Shown piece after piece: positions 24,608 to 32,709 of a stretch of DNA of 43,426 nt. The translations under genes and the position numbers were made by a program. A model generated the notes under the pieces. That model had not been told where the DNA came from and ran no database searches. It saw nothing but the letters and a program-made list of their open reading frames with translations. Source of the DNA: Jannaschia formosa (lineage in GTDB: Bacteria > Pseudomonadota > Alphaproteobacteria > Rhodobacterales > Rhodobacteraceae); contig NZ_QPLJ01000029.1 in assembly GCF_003340555.1 (NCBI RefSeq), positions 1 to 43,426 of the forward strand, given 5' to 3'. Every line of letters begins with the position of its first letter. Within the stretch, counting starts at the first letter, position 1.

Positions 24608-26152
24608 CTACCCGCCTGCCTTCGCCATGTCCTCCGGCGTCCCGGAGAACAGCGCCGCGTGTTCGGCGCGCAGCGCGTTCTTCTGGACCTTGCCCATGGT
24701 GTTGCGCGGCAGCGCGTCGCGCAGGAGGTAGTGCTTCGGGCGCTTGTAGTTGGCGAGTTGCGACCGGACCGCCCCGGCGATGGCGTCGAGATCCGGCGCG
24801 GCGCCGGGCTCGGGCACGACGACGGCCACCACGCCTTCGCCGAAATCGGGATGGGGCAGGCCGATGACGGCGGATTCCGAAACGCCCGGCTGGTCGTCGA
24901 GCACGGCTTCCACCTCGCGGGGATAGACGTTGTAGCCGCCGGTGATGATGAGGTCCTTCTGGCGCCCGACAATGGTGACGTAGCCGTCCGCGCTGACCAC
25001 GCCCAGGTCGCCGGTGATGAACCAGCCGTCGGCGCGAAGTTCTTCCGCGGTCTTCTCGGGCATCTGCCAGTAGCCCTTGAAGACGTTGGGCCCGCGGACC
25101 TCGATCATGCCGGTCTCGCCCTCGGGCAGCGGGGCGGCCGTTTCGGGATCGGTCACGCGCAGCTCGACCCCCGGCAGGGGGCGGCCCACCGTCCCGGCCC
25201 GGCGGTCGCCGTCATAGGGGTTCGAGGTGTTCATGCCGGTTTCGGTCATGCCGTAGCGTTCGAGGATCGCATGGCCGGTGCGGGCGCGGAAGGCGTCATG
25301 CGTCTCGGCCAGGAGCGGCGCACTGCCCGAGGTGAAGAGCCGCATGTGCCCCGCGACCTCGCGGGTGAAGGCCTCGTCGGCCAGCAGGCGCGTGTAGAAG
25401 GTCGGCACGCCCATCATCACGCTGGCCCGCGGAAGCGCGGCGATCACCGCGCCCGCGTCGAAGCCGGGCTGCCAGATCATCGACGCACCCGCGGCCATGG
25501 CGACGTTGCACGCCACGAACAGGCCGTGGGCGTGGAAGATCGGCAGGGCGTGGAGCAGCACGTCGTCCGAGGTGAAGCGCCAGCAGGCCATCAGCGTCCG
25601 GGCGTTGGAGACGAGGTTGTCATGGCTCAGCATCGCGCCCTTCGACCGCCCCGTCGTGCCGGAGGTATAGAGCAGGCAGGCGAGGTCGTCGCCCGAGCAA
25701 GGCTCGGGCGCATCGGTCGGGGTCGCGTCCGCCAGCGCCTCGGTCAGGCTGCCCGCGCCCTCGGCGTCGAGCGTGAGGATCGTCGCGCCGGCTTCGCGCG
25801 CGGGCTGGCCCAGCGCGGCCTCGGCCGAAGGGTCGACGACGACCAGCTTGGGAGAGGCGTCGCCGATGAAATAGGCCATCTCGTCGGGCGTGTAGGCGGT
25901 GTTGAGCGGCAGCACGATCACCCCCGCCCGGACGCAGCCGAGATAGAGCGCCAGCGCCTCGGGCGACTTGGCGGTCTGCATCGCCAGCCGGTCGCCGCGG
26001 CCGAGGCCCCGCGCGCGCAGAAGGCCCGCGACGCGCGCGGCGCTTGCGTCCATCGCGGCATAGGTGACGACCCCGTCGCCCGCGAGGTGCAGGAGCGGCG
26101 CCGCGCTGTCGGCGCGTGCGCCCAGCAGCATGTCGTAGAGAGGATTGGTCAT
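24608..26152 (-). CDS. matB: malonyl-CoA synthetase-like acyl-CoA ligase
   Basis: This 514-residue ANL-superfamily ligase has the AMP-binding P-loop LLYTSGTTGRSKGAMLSHDN (about 155), the A5 motif YGMTETGMNTSNPYDGDRRA, and the C-terminal hinge GRQKDLIITGGYNVYPREVE, and ends with the catalytic Lys in LPRNTMGKVQKNAL. The stretches VMMGVPTFYTRLL and MNTSNPYDGDRRAGTVG are characteristic of MatB. It should make malonyl-CoA, or a methylmalonyl-type CoA ester, from the acid, ATP and CoA. The ATG at 26152 follows GGGAGATCAAGGA; an in-frame ATG at 26167 abuts the previous stop. It is last in the leftward operon. Confidence 0.87.
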   Translation of the reverse strand: MTNPLYDMLLGARADSAAPLLHLAGDGVVTYAAMDASAARVAGLLRARGLGRGDRLAMQTAKSPEALALYLGCVRAGVIVLPLNTAYTPDEMAYFIGDASPKLVVVDPSAEAALGQPAREAGATILTLDAEGAGSLTEALADATPTDAPEPCSGDDLACLLYTSGTTGRSKGAMLSHDNLVSNARTLMACWRFTSDDVLLHALPIFHAHGLFVACNVAMAAGASMIWQPGFDAGAVIAALPRASVMMGVPTFYTRLLADEAFTREVAGHMRLFTSGSAPLLAETHDAFRARTGHAILERYGMTETGMNTSNPYDGDRRAGTVGRPLPGVELRVTDPETAAPLPEGETGMIEVRGPNVFKGYWQMPEKTAEELRADGWFITGDLGVVSADGYVTIVGRQKDLIITGGYNVYPREVEAVLDDQPGVSESAVIGLPHPDFGEGVVAVVVPEPGAAPDLDAIAGAVRSQLANYKRPKHYLLRDALPRNTMGKVQKNALRAEHAALFSGTPEDMAKAGG

Positions 26153-26167
26153 TCCTTGATCTCCCAT

Positions 26168-27004
26168 CTAGCGGCTGGCCGCGCGAAGCGTGACCGTCAT
26201 CGCCGTGAACCCGTCCGGCGTCCGTGCCCAGAGCATGGCGCCTTCCTCGGTCTCGTGCCCCTCGATCACGAAGGACTCCGTCCCGAAGAGAGGGCGCATC
26301 GCCCGGATGTCGAACGACGCGAGCGGCCGTCCGCCCAGGTGCCCGAGGCCCAGATCGACCAGGAGCGTCGCCGTCAAGGGGCCGTGGAAGACGAGGCCCG
26401 GATAGCCCTCGACGTCGCGCGCGTAGTCGGCGTCGTAATGGATGCGGTGCCCGTAGAAGATCAGCGCCGAGTAGCGGAACAACAGCACCGGGTCCGGCGC
26501 GATCACCCGCGAGAAGGTCGCGCCTTCGGGCGCCGGCCGGCCCGGCGGCGGCGGGGCGCCGGGGGCGGGCGGATCGCGGTAGACGATGTCCTGCGTCTCG
26601 CGCAGGCGATGCTCGCCCTCGACGGTGAAGTCGTGGTCGACCGTCACGAAGCAGAGCCTGCCCGACCGGCCCTCCTTCCGCTCGACGGCGCGGATGGTGG
26701 AGGTCTTGACCGCCCGCTCGCCCAGCCGCAGGGGCTTCGCGATCTCGACCCGGCCACCGGCCCACATCCGGCGCGGCAGGCCGAAATCGGGGATGAAGCG
26801 GCCCAGCCGCTCGTGCCCGTCGGGGCCGAGCTCCGAGGCGCGGATCTGCGGGTTGAAGTAGAGGTAGTGCCAGAAAGGGGGCAGCGGGTCGCCTTCGGTG
26901 AGCGTGGGCTCCCGGTCGAGGGTCAGCTGCATCAGCCGCGCCTGCCGGAGGTCGAGCCGGTCCTCGGCGCTCTCGCTGCGGCCCACGGCATCCTGGTTGG
27001 TCAT
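26168..27004 (-). CDS. mesaconyl-CoA/itaconyl-CoA hydratase-like (MaoC, HTD2 type) dehydratase
   Basis: This 278-residue protein has an N-terminal FAS1-like dehydratase domain (MWAGGRVEIAKPL, FVTVDHDFTVEGEHRLRETQDI split as FVTVDHDF and RLRETQDIVYR) and a C-terminal hot-dog domain with RYSALIFYGHRIHYDADYAR and GYPGLVFHGPLTATLLVDL, which carries the Asp/His hydratase dyad. This arrangement matches mesaconyl-C4-CoA hydratase (Meh) and relatives acting on C5 enoyl-CoA diacids. It sits two bases from the enoyl-CoA hydratase-like gene. Hydration would give a citramalyl-CoA-like product, a natural substrate for the CitE-like lyase at 22465. The specific acid is inferred. Confidence 0.82.
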   Translation of the reverse strand: MTNQDAVGRSESAEDRLDLRQARLMQLTLDREPTLTEGDPLPPFWHYLYFNPQIRASELGPDGHERLGRFIPDFGLPRRMWAGGRVEIAKPLRLGERAVKTSTIRAVERKEGRSGRLCFVTVDHDFTVEGEHRLRETQDIVYRDPPAPGAPPPPGRPAPEGATFSRVIAPDPVLLFRYSALIFYGHRIHYDADYARDVEGYPGLVFHGPLTATLLVDLGLGHLGGRPLASFDIRAMRPLFGTESFVIEGHETEEGAMLWARTPDGFTAMTVTLRAASR

Positions 27005-27006
27005 GC

Positions 27007-27813
27007 TCAGCGTCCCTCGAACCGTGGCTTGCGCTTCTCTGCGAAGGCGCGCTGGCCCTCGCGGTAGTCGGCGCTGTCGAAGCAGGCGGCGACGAGCGCG
27101 TCGACGCGGGCGCGGTCGGGGGCGGGGCGGTCCAACTCGACCAGCGCAGCCTTGGCGGCGCGCTGGGTCAGAGGGGCGTTCGCGTCGAGCGTGTCGACAT
27201 AGGCGCGCGCCTCCTCCTCGAAGGTCTCGGCAGGCCAGACCCGGTCGCAGAGCCCCTTGGCCAGCGCCTCGGCGGCGTCCAGCTTCCGGCCCGAGAACAG
27301 CAGATCCGCCGTCACCGCATGGCTGAGCCTTCGGCGCAGCGCCGCCACCCCGTCATAGCCGTAGCCGAGCCCCAGCTTGGCCGGCGTGATCGCGAAGCGC
27401 GCATCCTCCCGCGCGAGGCGCAGGTCGCAGCGCAGCGCCAGCGCCAGCCCGCCGCCGACGCACCAGCCCCGAACCAGTGCTACGGTCGGGATCGGCAGCG
27501 ATTCCAGCGCGTCCTCGGCCCGCTTCACGGCGTCGTTGTAGCGTCGGGACGAGGTCGCGTCCGCGCGTGTCTCGCCGAACTCGGAGATGTCGGCGCCCGC
27601 GACGAAGGCGCGCTCGCCGCCGCCCTCCAGCGTGACGAGGCCGAGCGTGTCATCCCCCGCGAGCCTCAGGCAGAGGTCGCCCAGCGCCTCCCACATGGCC
27701 AGCCGCATCGCGTTCAGCTTGCCGGGGTTGCGCAGCACGATGGCCGCGCGGCGCCCCGTCCGGGTCAGGGTCACGCCGCCCTCGGCCAGGCTTTCGGTCA
27801 CGAGCCCGTCCAT
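27007..27813 (-). CDS. enoyl-CoA hydratase/isomerase (crotonase) family protein lacking both usual glutamates
   Basis: This 268-residue crotonase-fold protein has the oxyanion-hole region ERAFVAGADISEFGE (about 65) and VRGWCVGGGLALALRCDLRL (about 115). In canonical hydratases the two catalytic Glu residues lie in GGGCELAM and PEIxLG; here these read GGGLALAL and TPAKLGLG, so both are absent. The fold is clear but ordinary hydration is unlikely; isomerase, decarboxylase or hydrolase activity is possible. The gene overlaps the SDR gene end by 16 bases and runs two bases short of the MaoC-like gene, so all belong to one operon. Confidence 0.82.
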   Translation of the reverse strand: MDGLVTESLAEGGVTLTRTGRRAAIVLRNPGKLNAMRLAMWEALGDLCLRLAGDDTLGLVTLEGGGERAFVAGADISEFGETRADATSSRRYNDAVKRAEDALESLPIPTVALVRGWCVGGGLALALRCDLRLAREDARFAITPAKLGLGYGYDGVAALRRRLSHAVTADLLFSGRKLDAAEALAKGLCDRVWPAETFEEEARAYVDTLDANAPLTQRAAKAALVELDRPAPDRARVDALVAACFDSADYREGQRAFAEKRKPRFEGR

Positions 27814-28574
27814 TGGCCGCCCCCGTCCATGTCGATCACGGTCCCGTTCAGGTAGGTGACCTTCGGCGAGGCGAGCATCACCGCCAGCGCCGCGATCTCT
27901 TCCGGGTTGGCCGGGCGTCCATAGGGGAAGCGGGCCGGGTCCATCTTCTCGCGCCAGCGGCTTTCGTCGCCCCATTCGGCGGCGGCGCGGCGCTTCATCA
28001 TCTCCGTCATGCGGTCGGTGAGCGTGGGGGACGGGTTGATGCCGAAGACGCGCAGCCCCTCGGCCTGCGCCTCGGCGCCCAGCGCATGGGTGAAGCCGAT
28101 CAGCGCCGCGTTCGCCGCCGCGCCCGAGATGTAGGAGGCGCGGTTCGCCCGCCCGCCCATGCCGATGATGTTGACGATCGTGCCGGAGCCCCGTTCGGCC
28201 ATCTTCGGCTGGAAGATCTGGCAGAGATGGATGTAGCCGAAGACCTTGAGCGCCCAGTCCTGCTGGATCTGGTCGATCGTCAGGTCGCGCAGCCGCCCGG
28301 CGCGGATCGCGCCCGCGTTGTTGACCAGCACGTCGGGCACGTCTTCGGCCAGCGCCTCGCGGTCGGCGGCCAGCGACAGGTCCGCCGCCCGCACCGCGAC
28401 CCGGCCCGGGGCCTGCGCGTCGAGCGCGGCGCAGGTCTCTTCCAAGCGGTCGGGATCGCGCGCGACCAGGGTCACGCGGGCCCCCTCGGCGAGGAAGGCC
28501 TCGGCCGTGGCGCGGCCGATCCCCTTCGACCCGCCGGTTATCAGGGCGTGCTTGCCGCCGAGCTCAAGATCCAT
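27798..28574 (-). CDS. short-chain dehydrogenase/reductase family protein with altered catalytic motif
   Basis: This 258-residue protein has the Rossmann nucleotide site ALITGGSKGIGRATAEAF (about 10-27) and VLVNNAGAI (about 80). The usual Ser-Tyr-Lys triad is altered: the Ser position reads NIIGMGG, and the Tyr motif YxxxK reads YISGA, so Lys is Ala. The C-terminal part (LNGTVIDMDGGGQWTG) is normal. Members with this motif exist, and they may bind NAD(P) and act with a different proton relay. The gene overlaps the cupin gene stop by 11 bases. Its place in the operon suggests it handles a hydroxyacyl or ketoacyl intermediate. Confidence 0.82.
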   Translation of the reverse strand: MDLELGGKHALITGGSKGIGRATAEAFLAEGARVTLVARDPDRLEETCAALDAQAPGRVAVRAADLSLAADREALAEDVPDVLVNNAGAIRAGRLRDLTIDQIQQDWALKVFGYIHLCQIFQPKMAERGSGTIVNIIGMGGRANRASYISGAAANAALIGFTHALGAEAQAEGLRVFGINPSPTLTDRMTEMMKRRAAAEWGDESRWREKMDPARFPYGRPANPEEIAALAVMLASPKVTYLNGTVIDMDGGGQWTGS

Positions 28575-28953
28575 CGGTGCCTCGCGGGTAGTACTGGATT
28601 TCGAAGAAGATGCAGCCTTCGGGCGACGTGAACGGCCCGTGCTCGGTGCCCGGCGGGCGGCAGGCATAGGCGGGCGGGGCGAAGGCCGTGCCCCCCTGGC
28701 CTTGCGCGTTGCAGCCGGCGATCAGCATGCCCGAGAGCAGGTAGACCTCCTCCCAGTAGTCGTGGACGAAGATGTTCGGGGCGACGGCGCCGGGCAGGAA
28801 GCGGATGAGCCGGGTGCGCACGCCGGTCTTCGCCGTCTCGTCGAGTGCGCCGGAGAGCATCTTCTGTTCGACGCCGGGGGCGCCGCCGGGCACCTGCTCC
28901 CACCCGGAGAGCAGGTCGAAGGCGTGGAAGGGGACTGCGGGCTTGAGCTGCAT
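28564..28953 (-). CDS. small cupin-domain protein
   Basis: This 129-residue protein has one cupin barrel: FLPGAVAPNIFVHDYWEEVYLLSG resembles cupin motif 1, with one His and two Glu (shown as FVHDYWEEVYLLSG), and RPPGTEHGPFTSPEGCIFFE resembles motif 2 with PGTEHGPF (His). It is similar to ChrR-like or acetylacetone-cleaving small cupins. The function may be a metal-dependent dioxygenase, isomerase or decarboxylase, or sensing. It lies one base after the MmgE/PrpD stop and overlaps the SDR gene, so it is part of the leftward operon. Confidence 0.75.
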   Translation of the reverse strand: MQLKPAVPFHAFDLLSGWEQVPGGAPGVEQKMLSGALDETAKTGVRTRLIRFLPGAVAPNIFVHDYWEEVYLLSGMLIAGCNAQGQGGTAFAPPAYACRPPGTEHGPFTSPEGCIFFEIQYYPRGTDGS

Positions 28954-28954
28954 G

Positions 28955-30319
28955 TCAGGCGGTCTCTCTCTCGGGGGTCGTGGCGTTGGACAGGGCGCGG
29001 GCGAGCGCCCCCGCATCGGGTGCGTCGGGCAGGGCGAGAAGCGTCTCGGCAAGGCGGTCGGCCAGCGCGGCCGGCACGCCGCCATGGCGCGCGTTGGCGT
29101 CGAACTTGGTGCGGATTTCGGCCTCGGACAGGGGAGCCTCGGGGTCGCCCGGCGCGGCGTCGCAGCGGGCCTCGATCCGGCGGCCCTGCGCGTCCTCGGC
29201 GATCAGTGTCGCGCCGTAGGCGGCGGGGAAGGCCGCGTCCCGGGCCTCGTCGGTGACGAGGGTGACGCGCGCACGGAGCGCCGCGACCTCGGCATCGGCA
29301 CGGGCCGCCGCGCCGAAATCCGCGATGCCGGGCGCGCCGCGCAGCAGGGTGACGGCAACCGCGTGCTGCAGGCTGAACCGTGCCGCGTCGTCCGTCTCGG
29401 GCTCGGGCGCGTCACAGAAGGCGATGGCGGCGCCGTAGGTGCGAAGCTCCAGCGCCGTCGGCGGCCCGTCGAGCCTGCCGCGCAGGTCCAGCGCGGCGGC
29501 GATGGCCGGGTGGGTATGGCGGCAGGCGGGCCAAGGCTTGAAGCTGACCTCTTCGATGCCCCACCGCTCCGTCGGGGCGGCCAGCGTTCCGGGGTCGGCC
29601 TTCGGATAGAAGCTGGCGAAGAAGCCCAGCGGGCCGGTCAGGATGCGGCGCGGGCCGGCGAACCCCGCCGCCGCCAGCCGGGCCGAGAGCACGCCCGCCC
29701 GGGCCGCGTGGGCGCAGGCGAGCTGCTTCGAGAAGCCGGGCTCCAGCCGGCATTGCCAGATCCCCGCCGCCTGCATCCCCGCCTGCGCCAGCGCGTCGGC
29801 CATGCCGGTTCCGTCCAGCCCCTCCAGTTCGGCGGCGGCGATGGCCGCGCCGAAGACGCCGCAGGTGCCCGAGTTGTAGAAGGGGGTGTAGCCGCCCGAG
29901 GCCGCGACGCGCCCGATCCGTATCGCGGCCTCGTAGCCCCGCACGACCGCGTCGAGCAATGCCGAGCCGGTGGTGTCGCGGCGCAGGCCCACCGCCAGAG
30001 CGGCGGGGCAGATCGTGTCGCCCGCGTGCAGGATCGCGGCGCGGTGGAGGTCGTCCATCTCCAGCACGTTGCCCAGCGCCCCGGCGGCGAAGGCCGCGTC
30101 CTGCGCGGAAGGCGCGTGGGACAGCTGGGCCATGGGATCGCGAAAGCCCAGCGCCCGGCCCATTGCCCGCGCGGCAGGCTCGTTCCGGGCCGCGAGCGCG
30201 CAGCCGGTCCAGTCGAGAAGCGTCCAGCAGGCGCGCGCGCGGGCCGCCGCGTCGATGGGGCGGCGGCAGAGCCGGAGAAGCTGCGACTCGGGAGGTTCGG
30301 AGGGGGCGCTGTTTTGCAT
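28955..30319 (-). CDS. MmgE/PrpD family protein (2-methylcitrate dehydratase/aconitate decarboxylase-like)
   Basis: This 454-residue protein has family landmarks EMDDLHRAAILHAGDTICPA (about 88-107), GYEAAIRIGRVAA, NSGTCGVFGAAIAAAELEGL and FKPWPACRHTHPAIAAAL (about 265-285). Members include 2-methylcitrate dehydratase, cis-aconitate decarboxylase, which makes itaconate, and iminodisuccinate epimerase. The only good ATG (30319) lies inside the motif at 30312-30326 and has no Shine-Dalgarno, so translation may be leaderless. It is the first gene of the leftward operon and faces the polyamine-type ABC operon. It may dehydrate or decarboxylate a tricarboxylic or hydroxy acid early in the route. 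Confidence 0.87.
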   Translation of the reverse strand: MQNSAPSEPPESQLLRLCRRPIDAAARARACWTLLDWTGCALAARNEPAARAMGRALGFRDPMAQLSHAPSAQDAAFAAGALGNVLEMDDLHRAAILHAGDTICPAALAVGLRRDTTGSALLDAVVRGYEAAIRIGRVAASGGYTPFYNSGTCGVFGAAIAAAELEGLDGTGMADALAQAGMQAAGIWQCRLEPGFSKQLACAHAARAGVLSARLAAAGFAGPRRILTGPLGFFASFYPKADPGTLAAPTERWGIEEVSFKPWPACRHTHPAIAAALDLRGRLDGPPTALELRTYGAAIAFCDAPEPETDDAARFSLQHAVAVTLLRGAPGIADFGAAARADAEVAALRARVTLVTDEARDAAFPAAYGATLIAEDAQGRRIEARCDAAPGDPEAPLSEAEIRTKFDANARHGGVPAALADRLAETLLALPDAPDAGALARALSNATTPERETA

Positions 30320-30326
30320 GCAGATT
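30312..30326 (+). promoter_or_regulatory. TTTTGYATRCAGAY-type motif, copy 2, over the MmgE/PrpD start codon
   Basis: TTTTGCATGCAGATT continues into GTCTGTC, giving CAGATTGTCTGTC, close to the palindrome core at 21573-21589. It contains the start codon of the MmgE/PrpD gene on the minus strand. This parallels the first regulon, where the operator also overlaps a start codon. Confidence 0.5.
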
Positions 30327-30453
30327 GTCTGTCACCTGCCTGATCCTTCCGCCATCGGGGGAGAAAAATCAAGCGTTCAGGGGCGGAATATCGTTCCGAT
30401 ACCCGTAGCCTGTCCGGGAAGCTCCTGAGATCGCAGGTCTTCATGCTTTGGCC

Positions 30454-30468
30454 TATCTGCATACAAAA
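30454..30468 (-). promoter_or_regulatory. TTTTGYATRCAGAY-type motif, copy 3
   Basis: On the minus strand this reads TTTTGTATGCAGATA, matching copy 2 in 13 of 15 positions. It ends five bases before the -35 box at 30473, so it could serve as an operator or activator site for the rightward ABC/TRAP operon. Confidence 0.5.
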
Positions 30469-30472
30469 ACGG

Positions 30473-30500
30473 TTGCAATCTACGGTGCCTCGGACATACT
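30473..30500 (+). promoter_or_regulatory. sigma70-like promoter of the ABC operon
   Basis: TTGCAA (30473-30478) and CATACT (30495-30500) are separated by 16 bases, each matching four of six consensus positions. It leaves a leader of about 115 bases before the ATG at 30623. Confidence 0.45.
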
Positions 30501-30622
30501 CGTGCCACGCGCGCCGATGCCGCTCCCCGACTGTTGGGGATGTCCGGCCGACCCGACGGCAAGATCGGGATGCGCCTCCGACTGACACCGCCCGTCGCCG
30601 GGCGCACCAACGGGAGAGTGTG

Positions 30623-31786
30623 ATGAACCAGACAGACTTCAACCGCCGCCAGGTCATGGCCCTGCTGGGCGCCGCTTCGGCCGCGGGCCTTGCCGGACCC
30701 GTTCGCGCGCAGGACGCCGCGCTCAAGCTCTGGGCGCCGGGCATCGCGCGGGTGGGCGCCGAGGACTGGTCCGACATGGAGGCGCAGGCCGGCATCTCGA
30801 TCAATGCCATCGCCAAGTCCGCCCGCGCCGACGAATCGATCCAGAAGATGGTCGTGGGCGACGGCAACGCCCTCTACGACGCGATGACCGACAATGGCGG
30901 CGGCATGGAGGACGCGCTGGCCAGCCAGGGGGCCATCGCCGAGCTGGATGTCTCGCGCATTCCCAATTGGTCGAACATGCTGACGGTCTACAAGGAGGGC
31001 GAGACCTCGGGCGACACGGTGCGCCACGACGGCAAGGTCTATGCTGTGCCCTATATCTCCAACGCCGACAGCCTCGCCTTCAATTACGACGTCATCGGCG
31101 AGGAGCTGACGAGCTGGGAGGCCTTGTTCGACAGCCAGTTCCGCGGCCGCGCGGCGATGCAGAACGATTTCGGCCCGACGCTGACCAATACCGCGATCTA
31201 TCTCAAGCAGTCGGGCAAGGGTTCCATCGACAATCCGTCCGACATGACCGAGGACGAGGTGCGCCAGGTCGCCGAGTTCCTCATCGACCTGAAGAAGAAG
31301 GGCCATTTCCGCACGTTCTGGGACGGCGTGCAGAACGGCACGGACCTGCTGTCGTCGGAGGAGGTGCTGGTCTCCTCGACCTGGGAGGTCGTCCAGATCC
31401 TCGCCGCCCGCACCAACGGGCAGGACATTCGCTACGGCACGATGAAGGAGGGCCACCAGGCCTGGAACAACATCCTCATGCTGACCCGCGGCGGCAAGGA
31501 GCGGGGGATGGAGGACGCGTTCTACAGCCTCGCCAATGTCTACCTGTCGCCCTGGTTCGGCGCGCGCACGCTGGCGGGGCTGGGCTTCACGCCGCAGATG
31601 GAGGGGGTGAACGAGTATATCGACGCCCATCCGGAGGAGTTCGGGGAGGACGTGAAGGCCCTGCTGGCCGATCGGCTGGCCCGCAAGGAGGCGCGGCGCT
31701 CCAACCCGGGCAACGCCTGGCAGAACGTCTTCCCGACCAACATCCGTGCCTATCAGGACTGGTGGGCCCGGGTGCAGGCGGCCTGA
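30623..31786 (+). CDS. ABC transporter substrate-binding protein, spermidine/putrescine type (Tat signal)
   Basis: This 387-residue protein begins with a twin-arginine signal (FNRRQVMALLGAASAAGLAG, Arg 8-9) ending VRAQ. The mature part is a PotD/PotF-like (family 1) binding protein, with KMVVGDGNALYDAMTDNGGG near the ligand cleft and KVYAVPYISNADSLAFNYDV. GGGAGAG precedes the ATG at 30623. It heads a rightward operon of ten genes ending with a TRAP transporter. Polyamine-type importers also carry opines, amino-acid derivatives and other amines, so the family name does not fix the ligand. Confidence 0.9.
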   Translation: MNQTDFNRRQVMALLGAASAAGLAGPVRAQDAALKLWAPGIARVGAEDWSDMEAQAGISINAIAKSARADESIQKMVVGDGNALYDAMTDNGGGMEDALASQGAIAELDVSRIPNWSNMLTVYKEGETSGDTVRHDGKVYAVPYISNADSLAFNYDVIGEELTSWEALFDSQFRGRAAMQNDFGPTLTNTAIYLKQSGKGSIDNPSDMTEDEVRQVAEFLIDLKKKGHFRTFWDGVQNGTDLLSSEEVLVSSTWEVVQILAARTNGQDIRYGTMKEGHQAWNNILMLTRGGKERGMEDAFYSLANVYLSPWFGARTLAGLGFTPQMEGVNEYIDAHPEEFGEDVKALLADRLARKEARRSNPGNAWQNVFPTNIRAYQDWWARVQAA

Positions 31787-31791
31787 GCGGC

Positions 31792-32706
31792 GTGACCGCC
31801 GCCGCCTCCGAGACCGTCGGCGGGACCCGCCCCGCCGCGCGACCGCGCGCTTCGGCCTCGGAGGCGCTTGGGCGGTGGGCCTTCCGCCTGCCGCTGATCT
31901 TCATGCTGGTCTTCTTCGCCCTGCCAATGGCGATGACGGTCGTGTTCTCGCTCTTCGAGCGGACGATGTTCTGGATGGAGCCGGGCTTCACGCTTTTCTC
32001 CTACGAGAACTTCTTCTTCTCGGCGCGGCTGACGAACTTCCTCGAGTCGATGAAGTATTCCGCCATCGCGGTCGCGATCTGCTTCGTCCTTGGCTTCCCG
32101 ATCGCCGTCTTCGTGCGGCGGTCGGTCCCGCAGGTGGCGCAGCACCGGGTAATCCTGCTGTTCATCCTGCCCTTCATGGTGTCCGAGATCATCCGAGTCT
32201 TCGCCCTGCGCCCCGTGCTGCAGCGCAACGGGCTGGTGAACACGACGCTCCAGAACCTCGGGATCATCGACGAGCCGATCACTGCGCTGCTCTACACCCA
32301 TACCGGCGTCGTCATCGGCGAGGTCCTGTCCTTCCTGCCCTTCATCGTCTTCTCGGGCTTCCTCGCCATGGAGGCGGTGCCGAAATACATCTTCGAGGTC
32401 TGCGACGACCTGGGCGTCGGGCCCTGGCGACGCTTCGTCGACGTGATCCTGCCGCTGGCCGCGCCGGGGATCTTCGCGGGCTCGGTCTTCATCTTCGTCA
32501 ACGGGCTGGGGGTGGCGCTGCTGCCGAACATCCTGGGCGGGGCAGGGGCGGTGAACGCCGGGCTGATTGCGACGCAGGCGATCACGGCGCTCGACTTCCC
32601 TCTCGCCATGGCGGTCAGCGCGATCATGATGGCGACGCTGATGGCGCTGCTCTGGATCGGGCACCGCGTCTTCGACCTGACCCGCATCCTGACCCCGCTG
32701 AGCTGA
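31792..32706 (+). CDS. ABC transporter permease (PotB-like)
   Basis: This 304-residue permease starts at GTG 31792, five bases after the binding-protein stop. Six hydrophobic segments are visible, the first LPLIFMLVFFALPMAMTVVF (about 33). The EAA loop reads VPKYIFEVCDDLGVGPWRRF with EVCDDLG in place of EAAxxLG (about 205). LARPVLQRNGLVN-type periplasmic text (FALRPVLQRNGLVN) is typical of the polyamine-type family. It forms the membrane channel with the PotC-like protein at 32710. Confidence 0.88.
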   Translation: MTAAASETVGGTRPAARPRASASEALGRWAFRLPLIFMLVFFALPMAMTVVFSLFERTMFWMEPGFTLFSYENFFFSARLTNFLESMKYSAIAVAICFVLGFPIAVFVRRSVPQVAQHRVILLFILPFMVSEIIRVFALRPVLQRNGLVNTTLQNLGIIDEPITALLYTHTGVVIGEVLSFLPFIVFSGFLAMEAVPKYIFEVCDDLGVGPWRRFVDVILPLAAPGIFAGSVFIFVNGLGVALLPNILGGAGAVNAGLIATQAITALDFPLAMAVSAIMMATLMALLWIGHRVFDLTRILTPLS

Positions 32707-32709
32707 CGC

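Larger units (their letters stand above)
30320..30622. promoter_or_regulatory. divergent regulatory region of the MmgE/PrpD and ABC operons
   Basis: This 303-base spacer holds motif copies at both sides (30312-30326 and 30454-30468), a likely rightward promoter (30473-30500) and a small inverted repeat TCCCC/GGGGA near 30524-30542 in the leader. No coding frame with sense was seen. Confidence 0.5.

Noticed and set aside
30443-30622. N-terminal extension of the PotD-like protein from the ATG at 30443
   Set aside because: It would cover the promoter and motif and place a Tat signal internally; the ATG at 30623 has a good Shine-Dalgarno.
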